From an uncultured Planktomarina sp. (GTDB lineage: Bacteria; Pseudomonadota; Alphaproteobacteria; Rhodobacterales; Rhodobacteraceae), in NCBI GenBank assembly GCA_905182535.1, contig CAJJBZ010000004.1, positions 46,410 through 110,409 of the forward strand: 64,000 bases of DNA, written 5' to 3'. Below are positions 26,534 to 34,470 of this stretch, one piece after another (the stretch's first letter is position 1; every line of letters begins with the position of its first letter). A program made the position numbers and the translations under genes. A model generated the notes under the pieces. The model worked only from the letters and a program-made list of their open reading frames with translations, searched no databases and was not told the DNA's origin.

Positions 26534-27904
26534 GTGAGTAGCTTGCGAGGAGATGCCGGTTCGACCCAATCAAAAACCTCCACTGAAGAGGTTCGGGAAA
26601 TCCTTGATAAATTAGCGAGCCGGGCGTCTTGCAGGGAATTTGATAGTAGCTTGATCTCCCCTGAAACTCTGGAAGATATTTTGTGTGATGGCGTCGAGGC
26701 TCCCTCATCTTGCAACCAGCAGAATTGGCATTTTATTATTGTTGCAGACCCAGCTCAAAAGCTGCGTGCAAGAGAGATTTCTGGTGGAAATCATCATTTT
26801 TCTGAATGCTCAGCGTTGATTTATTTGTGTTTTCAAAAGGGTTGGACGCATGGGAATTTGTCTATCGTGCAGTCTGTTGCTGGAGCCTGTTACCATATGA
26901 TGCTCTCCGCTCATTTGCGTGGCTTCCAATGCATTTGGAATGCAGGCATTGGTGATCAGGTTGCCCTGCGAGAGATGCTTGAACTACCACAAACATTTGA
27001 TGTGATTGGCGCACTTGCAATAGGAAGGGCAAAAATTACAGCGCCTAAAATTAAGGCACCTCGCAGATCAGTAAATGAGATCTTTTCATGGGAACGATTC
27101 GAACGGCCCGAGGCCAGTATTTACCCAGTGAAGGAAGCTGTGGCCTATCCATTCTGGGACATTAGAAATGATTCTAACCCTTTTGCTCAATGGGACCCTA
27201 GGTGTTGGAAATGGGATCAGCTAGCTGATTTTCGGGGTTACTCTGTTTGGGCTAAATCCCCCTTGGCAGGGGTCTATGTTTCCCGGAGACAAGGTGATGC
27301 ATTGGAGGCAGAACATGCGCTGCTGCCGGATTTACCGCTGGGCGCACACGTCGCCGAGATTATGCCATGGGGTGGTACCTCAACAACAGCTTTGCTGAAT
27401 AAGTTGAGATCTGATGTCGACCTATCAGTAGTTGAATTATCAGATAATAACTTGAGTTTTATCAGGGAACGATTGAGTCGAGAAGGACATGATTTAACGC
27501 AGGTTAATTTTGATTTGATGCTCAATGGTCAGCTGCCCTACACTGATGCTTCAATGCATTTGGTGATATTGCCACAGATGTTGGAACATGTGCCTGACCC
27601 TACGGCTTTGCTGGATGAGGTTGTCCGTGTTTTAGTGCCGGGTGGATCAGTAGTGGCGAGCGTACGCAACGCAAAATCTGCTTATGGAAAGTTATGGAAG
27701 GCTGAAGAGTCAAAGGCTCAGGTGCCAAATCAGGGACCTTTCACCCCATTGTCAGCAACAGATGTCGCTGCTTGGTTTGCGGCTCGGTTTGAGATTGACC
27801 AAGAGGTTGGGATCGGAATCGGCGCAACTGGAGACGCTCACGTCATGACTGATGACGCGTGTTATTCTGGAAGGCTTTATGCGATACGGGGGAGACTTGC
27901 CTAA
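26534..27904 (+). CDS. Nitroreductase-SAM methyltransferase fusion protein
   Basis: 456-residue two-domain protein. The first part (to about residue 185) is a nitroreductase-fold flavin domain: SRASCREFDSSLISPETLED, APSSCNQQNWHFIIVADPAQ, ACYHMMLSAHLRGFQCIWNA and FDVIGALAIGRAK. The last part (about 270-456) is a class I methyltransferase: HVAEIMPWGGTSTTALLNK as the SAM loop, VVELSDNN, then LPQMLEHVPDPTALLDEVVR and LVPGGSVVASVRNAKSAYG. The GTG at 26534 is chosen because AAAGGA lies 7 bases upstream. It is divergent from the TRAP operon across the palindromic operator. The combination is unusual and no function is known to me. Confidence 0.8.
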   Translation: MSSLRGDAGSTQSKTSTEEVREILDKLASRASCREFDSSLISPETLEDILCDGVEAPSSCNQQNWHFIIVADPAQKLRAREISGGNHHFSECSALIYLCFQKGWTHGNLSIVQSVAGACYHMMLSAHLRGFQCIWNAGIGDQVALREMLELPQTFDVIGALAIGRAKITAPKIKAPRRSVNEIFSWERFERPEASIYPVKEAVAYPFWDIRNDSNPFAQWDPRCWKWDQLADFRGYSVWAKSPLAGVYVSRRQGDALEAEHALLPDLPLGAHVAEIMPWGGTSTTALLNKLRSDVDLSVVELSDNNLSFIRERLSREGHDLTQVNFDLMLNGQLPYTDASMHLVILPQMLEHVPDPTALLDEVVRVLVPGGSVVASVRNAKSAYGKLWKAEESKAQVPNQGPFTPLSATDVAAWFAARFEIDQEVGIGIGATGDAHVMTDDACYSGRLYAIRGRLA

Positions 27905-27911
27905 AATTTCT

Positions 27912-29297
27912 TTAACCCAATTTACGCGCAACAAAGCGTCCCTTACCCACGGCGTCACTTTGCAACGTGCCATCGCGCAATGCAAAACAGCCGCGCGACA
28001 GGCTATGAACAACGCGCGCACTCATCCGTTCGCCCTCGTAGATGGAATACCCTGCGCCAGTGCCAAGATTTTCTTTGCCGACCACCCAGTCAGCGTTCAA
28101 GTCGACTACAGCGATATCGGCATCTGCACCCGGACGGAGCGTGCCTTTGGTGTTAAGCCCCATGCTCCGAGCGGGGTTCTCACTGACGAGGGGAATGAGC
28201 TTTTCCAGGGGCAGTCCACGTTGATCGTGTCCATAGGTCAGCAGGGCGGGCAGAAATGCATCAAGCCCCGGGAAGCCCGGTTGCGCCTTCCAGATACCCC
28301 CGTCTTTACACGCTATAGGGCGATGAATGTGATCGGTAGCAATCGTGTCAATGTCTCCGCGTGAAATCGCGGCCCAAAGCGCCTCACGATCCGCAGGCGT
28401 CCGCAGCGGTGGATTGACCTTGCCAATAGACCCAATGTCGCTTGTGATGTCATGGGTCAAATAGTGCAAGCATGTTTCAATGCAGATCTCAGAACCCCCC
28501 GCACGCTGCCGCAACGCAGCATCCAGGGCTTCGCCAGAAGAGGTATGGACGGCATGCACTGGAGTACCAGTGACGCGTGCAAAATAAGTAGCGCGCGACA
28601 GTGCATCAGCCTCGACAAATGGTGGGCGGGTGGCGTTCCACGTCGCCAAGCCGCCCTTGCCGTCAGGATCAGCTGCGAGGACACGTTCGCGCAGAACCCA
28701 AGCAACCTCAATATTTTCAGGATGAGGGCAAAGCAGACCTTCGTTAGCGGCCAAGACTTCCAACAACCGAAAAAGAAATCCATCATCCGTGCCAGGCAGC
28801 CCAAGGCGTTGGCCTTCATCACCGCGAATGTTCATGAAAAACTTTGCACTAGGTGCACCGCGTTTGATCAGGGCAGGCAGTTCAACCAGTTGTTCTTCCG
28901 TTGCAATCACGAAGTGAAAACTGAAATCGACTCGTGCTCCGGCCTGCGTAATCTTGCAAAGCTCATCGAAGACAGCACTGTAAGGATCAGGGCTCATTAC
29001 ATAAGAGATGATAGTTGTTACGCCACCAATGGCCGCTGCCCCAGTTTCGCTTTTGGCGTCTCCAGGCTCACGGGGACGGGCGATGTCCATGCCGTGCCCC
29101 AGATGGATATGTGCATCTATTGCTCCAGGCAGTATTGTCAGTCCGGTCACGTCAATACTTTCCTGGGCATCCCCGCTATTGGGGCCAGAAATCTCAGAAA
29201 TCTTGCCGTCTGCTATCAAGACGTCAGCCTGTTGCAGGCCCAATCCAGGGAGAAAAGCCACGCCCCCTCTCAGTGCAAGATCCGCTTGATAGGCCAT
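27912..29297 (-). CDS. Cyclic amidohydrolase (dihydroorotase/allantoinase/hydantoinase family)
   Basis: 461-residue zinc amidohydrolase of the cyclic-amide group. The metal ligands are visible: HxH in GAIDAHIHLGHGMD, the probable carbamylated Lys in SAKFFMNIRGDEG, His in CPHPENIE, His in PVHAVHTSSGEAL and Asp in TIATDHIHRP. The C-terminal beta-sandwich signature GTLRPGADADIAVVDLNADW is intact. AAGGAGA precedes the ATG. It would hydrolyse a cyclic amide or ureide such as a dihydropyrimidine, hydantoin or imide. It is transcribed alone and converges on the nitroreductase fusion 7 bases away. Not frameshifted, and distinct from the D-hydantoinase at 32058. Confidence 0.85.
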   Translation of the reverse strand: MAYQADLALRGGVAFLPGLGLQQADVLIADGKISEISGPNSGDAQESIDVTGLTILPGAIDAHIHLGHGMDIARPREPGDAKSETGAAAIGGVTTIISYVMSPDPYSAVFDELCKITQAGARVDFSFHFVIATEEQLVELPALIKRGAPSAKFFMNIRGDEGQRLGLPGTDDGFLFRLLEVLAANEGLLCPHPENIEVAWVLRERVLAADPDGKGGLATWNATRPPFVEADALSRATYFARVTGTPVHAVHTSSGEALDAALRQRAGGSEICIETCLHYLTHDITSDIGSIGKVNPPLRTPADREALWAAISRGDIDTIATDHIHRPIACKDGGIWKAQPGFPGLDAFLPALLTYGHDQRGLPLEKLIPLVSENPARSMGLNTKGTLRPGADADIAVVDLNADWVVGKENLGTGAGYSIYEGERMSARVVHSLSRGCFALRDGTLQSDAVGKGRFVARKLG

Positions 29298-29326
29298 GGC
29301 TTGTCTCCTTACATAAGGTGTGCATT

Positions 29327-29814
29327 ATGACCTGGCGGCGGGTGCTACATCAACCCATAACCCACAAGTCATGGTCAGTTCGGCCAGTCAGCGCGCGTGT
29401 GGCGGTTTGCGTTGTGCCTAATATTGACCATTATAATTGCCTACCACTAACCTGGTCCGTAGGGGTGGCTTGGCTGCGCGCACCGCATCTAGATTTTCTA
29501 GACTGTGGCTTATGGAACGTTGGTAATTGGGTTGGTCCATGGTGGATAGCTGTGACGACTGATGGGTTCGAAGCCCCTCTCGCATTCTTATTCAATCTGG
29601 CAAACTGGATTTACTATATTGAGTTTTTTGAGGCTTTCGATGAGTGTCGGTCGGGTTTGGTACAAAAAAAAGTGGGTGGTTCGCAATGATGGGGTGGCAC
29701 CTATGGCTTTTAGGATTACCGCACCGTATTGAATATTTATGTGAAGGAATGTCGCAGATTTGTCAGCCCGAAGGTCTGTGGGTCAACCGGATTGGAAAAA
29801 TAAGGGCTCAGTCT
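29327..29814 (+). pseudogene. Internally deleted PuuE-like polysaccharide deacetylase-fold gene
   Basis: The gap before the GntR gene holds both ends of a PuuE-like hydrolase. The N-terminal part reads SARVAVCVVPNIDHYNCLPL, then RAPHLDFLDCGLWNVGNWVG, corresponding to the NIEHY and DYGNRVG motifs of the family. The C-terminal part, in another frame, reads LWLLGLPHRIEYLCEGMSQI and GLWVNRIGKI, matching the GLPHRI end of such proteins. About half to two thirds of the middle is missing, including most of the active site. The intact relative is at 17656. The promoter region of the downstream GntR operon overlaps its 3' end. Confidence 0.65.
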
Positions 29815-29843
29815 CGGTCAATGCAATGTGTGGAGGTAACGGT

Positions 29844-30536
29844 GTGAGTGGCTTGGATGGATCGGAACGCTTGGTCGCGCAAAACCTCTCTAGCCTCGCA
29901 TTGGTACAGCTTGAGAAGGCTATTATGGAAGGTGAAATTAGTCCTGGAGAGCGGCTGAGCGAAAGTGGGCTGGCGCGGCGTTTTGGTATATCACGTGGCC
30001 CGTTGCGAGAAGCTATTGGACAGTTGGAGGGCCGTAAATTGGTCACACGTGTGTCCAATCAAGGTGCAAGGGTAGTATCGCTGTCAAATGAGGAGTTACT
30101 CGACCTTTTGCAGGTTCGTGAGGGCCTTGAAGGAATGGCGTGTAGTCTTGCTAGCCAAAATATGACCGAAGCTGATCTGACGCGTCTCGAAGATATGCTA
30201 GCATTACATGCAAAGACGGATGCCATGCAAACTGGCCGTGGTTATTTTCAGGAGTCGGGCGATGGGGATTTCCATCAAGTTATTCTTGAAGCCTGTGGCA
30301 ATGCGCGGCTGATTGGTATTTTGAGCAATGAACTATATTCGCTACTTCGTCTCTACCGGCATCGCCTGTCTATGCGTCCCGGCCGTCCGGCTGAAGCCCT
30401 AGAAGAACATAAACATATAGTTGCAGCATTGCGCATACGCGACCCTGACGCCGCCGATACCGCTATGCGGGCTCATTTGCGGTCTAGCCGCTCTGCGGTT
30501 GAGGCCTGGATGGCAGCTGAGGAACAAAGTTCATGA
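29844..30536 (+). CDS. GntR-family regulator, FCD (FadR-like) type
   Basis: 230-residue regulator. The N-terminal winged helix is EKAIMEGEISPGERLSESGL and ARRFGISRGPLREAIGQLEG, followed by the FCD ligand domain (LLQVREGLEGMACSLASQ, GDGDFHQVILEACGNARLI, LRSSRSAVEAW) whose conserved His and Asp residues bind metal and organic acid. The GTG at 29844 is set by GGAGG at 29832-29836. It overlaps the lyase gene downstream by 4 bases, so the two are one operon, an arrangement common for regulators of propionate-type lyases. It is a good candidate to bind the GTCAAC-T-GTTGAC palindromes, since FCD regulators often use GT..AC inverted repeats. Confidence 0.9.
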   Translation: MSGLDGSERLVAQNLSSLALVQLEKAIMEGEISPGERLSESGLARRFGISRGPLREAIGQLEGRKLVTRVSNQGARVVSLSNEELLDLLQVREGLEGMACSLASQNMTEADLTRLEDMLALHAKTDAMQTGRGYFQESGDGDFHQVILEACGNARLIGILSNELYSLLRLYRHRLSMRPGRPAEALEEHKHIVAALRIRDPDAADTAMRAHLRSSRSAVEAWMAAEEQSS

Positions 30537-31414
30537 CAGACAACTTATCGAAACGGCGAAAAGCATTTCGGGCACGCATGGATTTGCGCGATGCCATGAT
30601 CCTTCCGGGAGCAGGCAATGCACTAACTGCGCGTATAATTGAGGAACAGGGTTTCGGTGCGATTTATGTAACTGGGGCGGGTATTGCAAATACCTATCTT
30701 GGTGCACCAGATATTGGGCTAGTAACGCTGACTGAGCTTGTAGGAACAGTATCTGCAATTTCTGAGATTAGCGACCTGCCGTTGGTAGTTGATATAGATA
30801 CTGGGTTTGGAAATTCGATCAATACGCAACGGACTGTTCGCATGGTTGAACGCGCAGGTGCTGCGGCAATGCAGATTGAAGATCAGGTATTTCCGAAGAA
30901 ATGTGGGCACTTTGCAGGCAAAAGTGTGATACCGCTTGAGGAGGCCGTTTCCAAAATCAAAGCGGCCCTTGATGCACGCGAAAATGCCAACACGTTGATT
31001 ATTGCGCGTACTGATGCTCGCGCTATTCACGGGCTGGAGGCGGCACTTGACCGTGCTGAGGCTTTCATTGAAGCAGGTGCTGATATGACATTTGTAGAGG
31101 CGCCAACCTCCTATGACGAAATGCAGATAATTACCACGCGCCTCAGCGTCCCACAAGTTGCCAATATGGTGGTGGGTGGACAGACTCCTTTGACCTCGCA
31201 GACTGATCTGGCCCGTCTTGGTTTCTCGATGGTTCTTTACGCCAATACCCCGTTGCAAGCTGCTATGCGTGCGATGAGTGATGTACTTGGCGTCCTGAAG
31301 GCTAAGGGCGATGTGAGTAGTGTGATCGATAAATTGGCTGACTTCAAAGAACGCCAGCACCTTGTGGGCAAAGAAAGCTATGACGCATTGGAAGCACGTT
31401 ACAAAATCGACTAA
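30533..31414 (+). CDS. Isocitrate lyase/PEP mutase-family C-C lyase (1)
   Basis: 293-residue beta/alpha barrel enzyme of the methylisocitrate lyase group. The catalytic motif QVFPKKCGHFAGK contains the Cys base that marks true lyases, and VDIDTGFGNSINTQRTVR and RTDARAIHGLEAALDRAEAF supply the metal and acid residues. Such enzymes split 2-methylisocitrate, 2,3-dimethylmalate or related hydroxy-acids to pyruvate (or glyoxylate or succinate) and a second acid. It overlaps the FCD regulator by 4 bases and converges on a hydantoin-racemase gene with shared stop bases (CTAA). A paralogue is at 39244. The exact substrate is not clear. Confidence 0.88.
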   Translation: MTDNLSKRRKAFRARMDLRDAMILPGAGNALTARIIEEQGFGAIYVTGAGIANTYLGAPDIGLVTLTELVGTVSAISEISDLPLVVDIDTGFGNSINTQRTVRMVERAGAAAMQIEDQVFPKKCGHFAGKSVIPLEEAVSKIKAALDARENANTLIIARTDARAIHGLEAALDRAEAFIEAGADMTFVEAPTSYDEMQIITTRLSVPQVANMVVGGQTPLTSQTDLARLGFSMVLYANTPLQAAMRAMSDVLGVLKAKGDVSSVIDKLADFKERQHLVGKESYDALEARYKID

Positions 31415-32061
31415 ACTAGTACAGCGCCAAGTGCCATGGCAACGGCCGCTTGGGTTGGATCTACTACAGGACGTTGCATTATAGCCTCCAGACGTGAGCG
31501 GTGGACTGAAAGCCCTGCGCAGCCCAAAACAATAACATCCGCATGGTCGTGCTGAACTAAGGTATGTGAGATCTCCTCTAGCCGATCAAATGTGCCTGTG
31601 CCAGACGCGGTTTGTGCTACGGAGATGTTTAGTGACCGTTCGGCTACCATACGGTCAAGTACGCCCATGCGACGCAAATACTTGCGGTGCCGCAGGATTG
31701 AGCCTTCAGATATGGCCACTACTCCGATCCGATCGCCACGCGCCATCGCTGTTAAAAAACCACTTTCCTGCATGCCAAAGACAGGCGCATTGGTTGCCTC
31801 GCGTGCGGCATCAATTCCAGGGTCGGAATAGCACGCGATGATGACCGCAGACGCATCAGTGCGGGCGCGAATCAACTCTAACATTGGTGCCACAGCCGCG
31901 TCGCTATCAGCCTGACTTTCAATTCCAAAGGGTCCGGCCGACACAGTTAAACATTCGATAGGTGGCGACCCACCCATCCGAAATGACATGATTGCAGCGT
32001 CGAGACCTTCAGTGACAGCTGGATTTGAGTTTGGATTGATAACAAGAATTGGGCCGGTCAT
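31411..32061 (-). CDS. Hydantoin racemase (Asp/Glu racemase superfamily)
   Basis: 216-residue two-Cys racemase of the HyuE type: ILVINPNSNPAVTEGLDAAI at the start, Cys77 in VIIACYSDPGIDAAREA and Cys181 in VIVLGCAGLSVHRSRLEA form the two-base pair. The motif IGVVAISEGSILRHRKYLR is also typical. It would interconvert the enantiomers of 5-substituted hydantoins so that a D-specific hydantoinase can consume both. Its start overlaps the D-hydantoinase stop by 4 bases, and it is the last gene of a four-gene operon (PrpD, carbamoylase, D-hydantoinase, racemase). The context makes hydantoin racemase likelier than glutamate racemase or maleate isomerase. Confidence 0.82.
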   Translation of the reverse strand: MTGPILVINPNSNPAVTEGLDAAIMSFRMGGSPPIECLTVSAGPFGIESQADSDAAVAPMLELIRARTDASAVIIACYSDPGIDAAREATNAPVFGMQESGFLTAMARGDRIGVVAISEGSILRHRKYLRRMGVLDRMVAERSLNISVAQTASGTGTFDRLEEISHTLVQHDHADVIVLGCAGLSVHRSRLEAIMQRPVVDPTQAAVAMALGAVLV

Positions 32062-33507
32062 GCCAGATTTACTCCAAAATTCTGATCTGGGTCTAACTCT
32101 GGGACGGATTGCCCTGGATGCTCTGTTAAATCAATTGGTGCTCGTTTAATGAACTGGCCTGCACCAGGTTTTGCGATCAGTTTACCGTTATCAACTATGC
32201 GTCGGCCTCGACCTAAAACGGTAACTGGCCAGCCTGTAATTTCGGTACCGGCAAAGGGATTGTAGTCCATCGCATCGTGCATTTCGCCAGCGATGCGTTT
32301 CTCGTTAGGGTCCCAAATTGCGATATCTGCATCAGCACCAATCGAAAGCGATCCTTTGCGTGGCAACATTCCATAGATCCGTGCTGCATTAGTCGATGAA
32401 AGTGCAACAAATTTATTTAGACTGATCCGACCTTTATTCACGCCCTCAGAGAAAAGAAGTGGTAAGCGCATTTCAATGCCAGGCATGCCATTGGCAATCT
32501 GGCGGAAATTGACATCGTTTCCAGCGTTAAATTTACCCGTGTCATCATAACGGTAAGGCGCGTGGTCAGAAGAAACTAGAGATAGTGACCCTGCCTGCAA
32601 ATGTTGCCAGAGTATTTTTTGCGTAGGCGTATCTCGGAGGGGTGGTGAACAAATAAACTTTGCACCTTCCATTCCTGGTTTATCCAATTCATTGCCGGGT
32701 CAGAAATAGATATTGGGGGCAGGTTTCAGCCCAGACCTGTCCACCCTTCGAACGGGCATTGGCTACTAGCTCGGCACCGCCTGCGGTTGAGACGTGCACG
32801 ATAAAAAGGGGCGCTTGTGCTAAACGGGCTAATGAAATAGCTCGATTTATCGCCTCTTCTTCCGCCAGACTTGGGCGCGAAGAGGCATGGTGGCGCGGCT
32901 CAACATTGCCACCTTTAACCAACCGGCGACCCATCCAATCCAGCATATCATGGTTTTCTGCATGTACCATCGTCAATGCGCCGTGGCGCCCTGCGACTGA
33001 CAGAATATCAAGGAACTGACCGTCAGAGACCCGTGTTGCGTAGGTCATGAATACCTTGAACGACGTCACGCCCTTGGCAAAAACATCCGGTAATTCTGCC
33101 AAAACATCTGGCGTTGGGTCTGTCAAAATTAGGTGATACGACCAATCGAGTACTGATTTTGGTACGGCACGCTCATCATAGGTTTGCATCGTTTGGGCCA
33201 AACTTTCTCCTCCTTTTTGAGCAGCAAATGGCACAAAACAGGAATTACCACCGAATGCGGCAGATATCGACCCTGTCTCGTAATCGTCGGAGGTCATCAC
33301 CCCCATGCCGCTTTCCTGTGCTATATGGCAGTGGGCCTCAATCCCACCTGGCATTACGATATGGTTTGTCGCGTCGATCACGTCTTTTGCGTCAGTTATG
33401 GCTTCAGAAATTGTTGCGATCCGCCCATTACGGATACCAATATCAGCATTAAAGGTCTCGGTTGCGGTAGCTAGAGTGCCGCCACGAATTGCCAGATCAT
33501 GCGCCAT
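32058..33507 (-). CDS. Dihydropyrimidinase / D-hydantoinase (frameshifted)
   Basis: Zinc cyclic amidohydrolase that opens dihydropyrimidines and 5-substituted hydantoins to N-carbamoyl acids. Metal ligands: HxH in GGIEAHCHIAQES, the Lys in GVTSFKVFMTYATR, His in MVHAENHDM, His in LFIVHVSTAGG and Asp in LVSSDHAPYRYD. The frame breaks near 32696: WAETCPQYLFLTR continues one base later as NELDKPGMEGAKFICSPPL. The corrected protein has 482 residues, normal for the family. It starts 3 bases after the carbamoylase stop and overlaps the racemase by 4 bases. Together the three enzymes match the known hydantoin-to-D-amino-acid route. Confidence 0.87.
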
Positions 33508-33510
33508 AGT

Positions 33511-34449
33511 TCAACCCTCCGTGCCGTCGGGGTATATCACGCCCGTCTGACTTGTAATTCGACCATAATGCTTAATTTGGCGATGGCGTTTGAAGTCAAA
33601 GATTGTTTTCTTGCCAAACTTAGTTGCGTCCATATCGCAGGAGTGGACTAGTAATTCATCCCCATCTGTAGTGGCTTTTTGGACGATAGTCCCATCTGGG
33701 GCAACAATGATACTGCCTGAAAACAGTGGATGGCCGTCCTCATTCCCTGCTTTGGCAACAGCCACGACCCAAGCCGAATTTTGATAAGCGCCAGCCTGGC
33801 AGCAAAGGTCAGAATGGAAGACCCGCGTCTCTGGCGTCTCTTCCGGATTTTGCGAATTTGTGGTTGGTGTGTTGTAACCCAGTATGATCAATTCTGCGCC
33901 TTGTAGTCCCAGTTCGCGGTACGCCTCTGGCCAGCGACGATCATTGCATATGAGCATACCCATCCAGGCGTCCATATTACGAAATACTGGAAAGCCTAAA
34001 TCGCCGGCTTTAAAATAACGCTTTTCCAGATGCTGAAAGGCGCGATCTGGATCAAACTCAGAATGGCCTGGCAGGTGGACCTTACGATACTTGCCAATTA
34101 TATTGAGGGCAGGGTCCGTGAGAACCTGGGTGTTGAACCCTGGCCCTTCTGAGGTCTTCTCCGCATAGCCAAAGGAGATCGCGACCCGGGCTGCACGGGC
34201 GCAATCGAATAAGGGCTGTGTGGTGGCATTTGGCATGCTGTGTTCAAACCAACTGGCTACTTCGGCGGCGTCTTCCATGTACCAGCGTGGAAAGAAAGTT
34301 GTCAGACAAAGTTCTGGAAAAACAACAAGCGTACAGCCGGCAGCTATAGCCTCTTCTAGCAGTACGATCATGCGAGCCACAACTTCTTCGCGGCTGTCAG
34401 CCCGCTGGATTGGGCCCATTTGTGCTGCTCCAATAACTATCTCTCGCAT
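33511..34449 (-). CDS. Carbon-nitrogen hydrolase, N-carbamoyl-D-amino-acid hydrolase-like
   Basis: 312-residue nitrilase-fold enzyme. The Glu-Lys-Cys triad is visible: Glu in TLVVFPELCLTTFFP, Lys in GKYRKVHLPGHSEFDP, and Cys in GMLICNDRRWPEAYRELGLQ. The ICNDRRWPE motif with the following GYNTPT is that of D-carbamoylases, which hydrolyse N-carbamoyl-D-amino acids to free amino acid, CO2 and ammonia; beta-ureidopropionase is the alternative. It lies between a PrpD gene (21 bases upstream) and the D-hydantoinase (3 bases downstream), so ring opening and decarbamoylation are encoded together. Full length and unbroken. Confidence 0.87.
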   Translation of the reverse strand: MREIVIGAAQMGPIQRADSREEVVARMIVLLEEAIAAGCTLVVFPELCLTTFFPRWYMEDAAEVASWFEHSMPNATTQPLFDCARAARVAISFGYAEKTSEGPGFNTQVLTDPALNIIGKYRKVHLPGHSEFDPDRAFQHLEKRYFKAGDLGFPVFRNMDAWMGMLICNDRRWPEAYRELGLQGAELIILGYNTPTTNSQNPEETPETRVFHSDLCCQAGAYQNSAWVVAVAKAGNEDGHPLFSGSIIVAPDGTIVQKATTDGDELLVHSCDMDATKFGKKTIFDFKRHRQIKHYGRITSQTGVIYPDGTEG

Positions 34450-34470
34450 AAATGTGTTCCTATCTGCTTT

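Noticed and set aside
28452..29330. Long plus-strand open frame (292 codons) opposite the cyclic amidohydrolase
   Set aside because: It is antisense to an intact, motif-complete gene at 27912-29297; its translation is rich in Cys, Arg and His with no domain and no ribosome binding site.
30719..31360. Minus-strand open frame of 213 codons inside the first C-C lyase gene
   Set aside because: Antisense shadow of a complete lyase with KKCGH motif; no domain or start signal.
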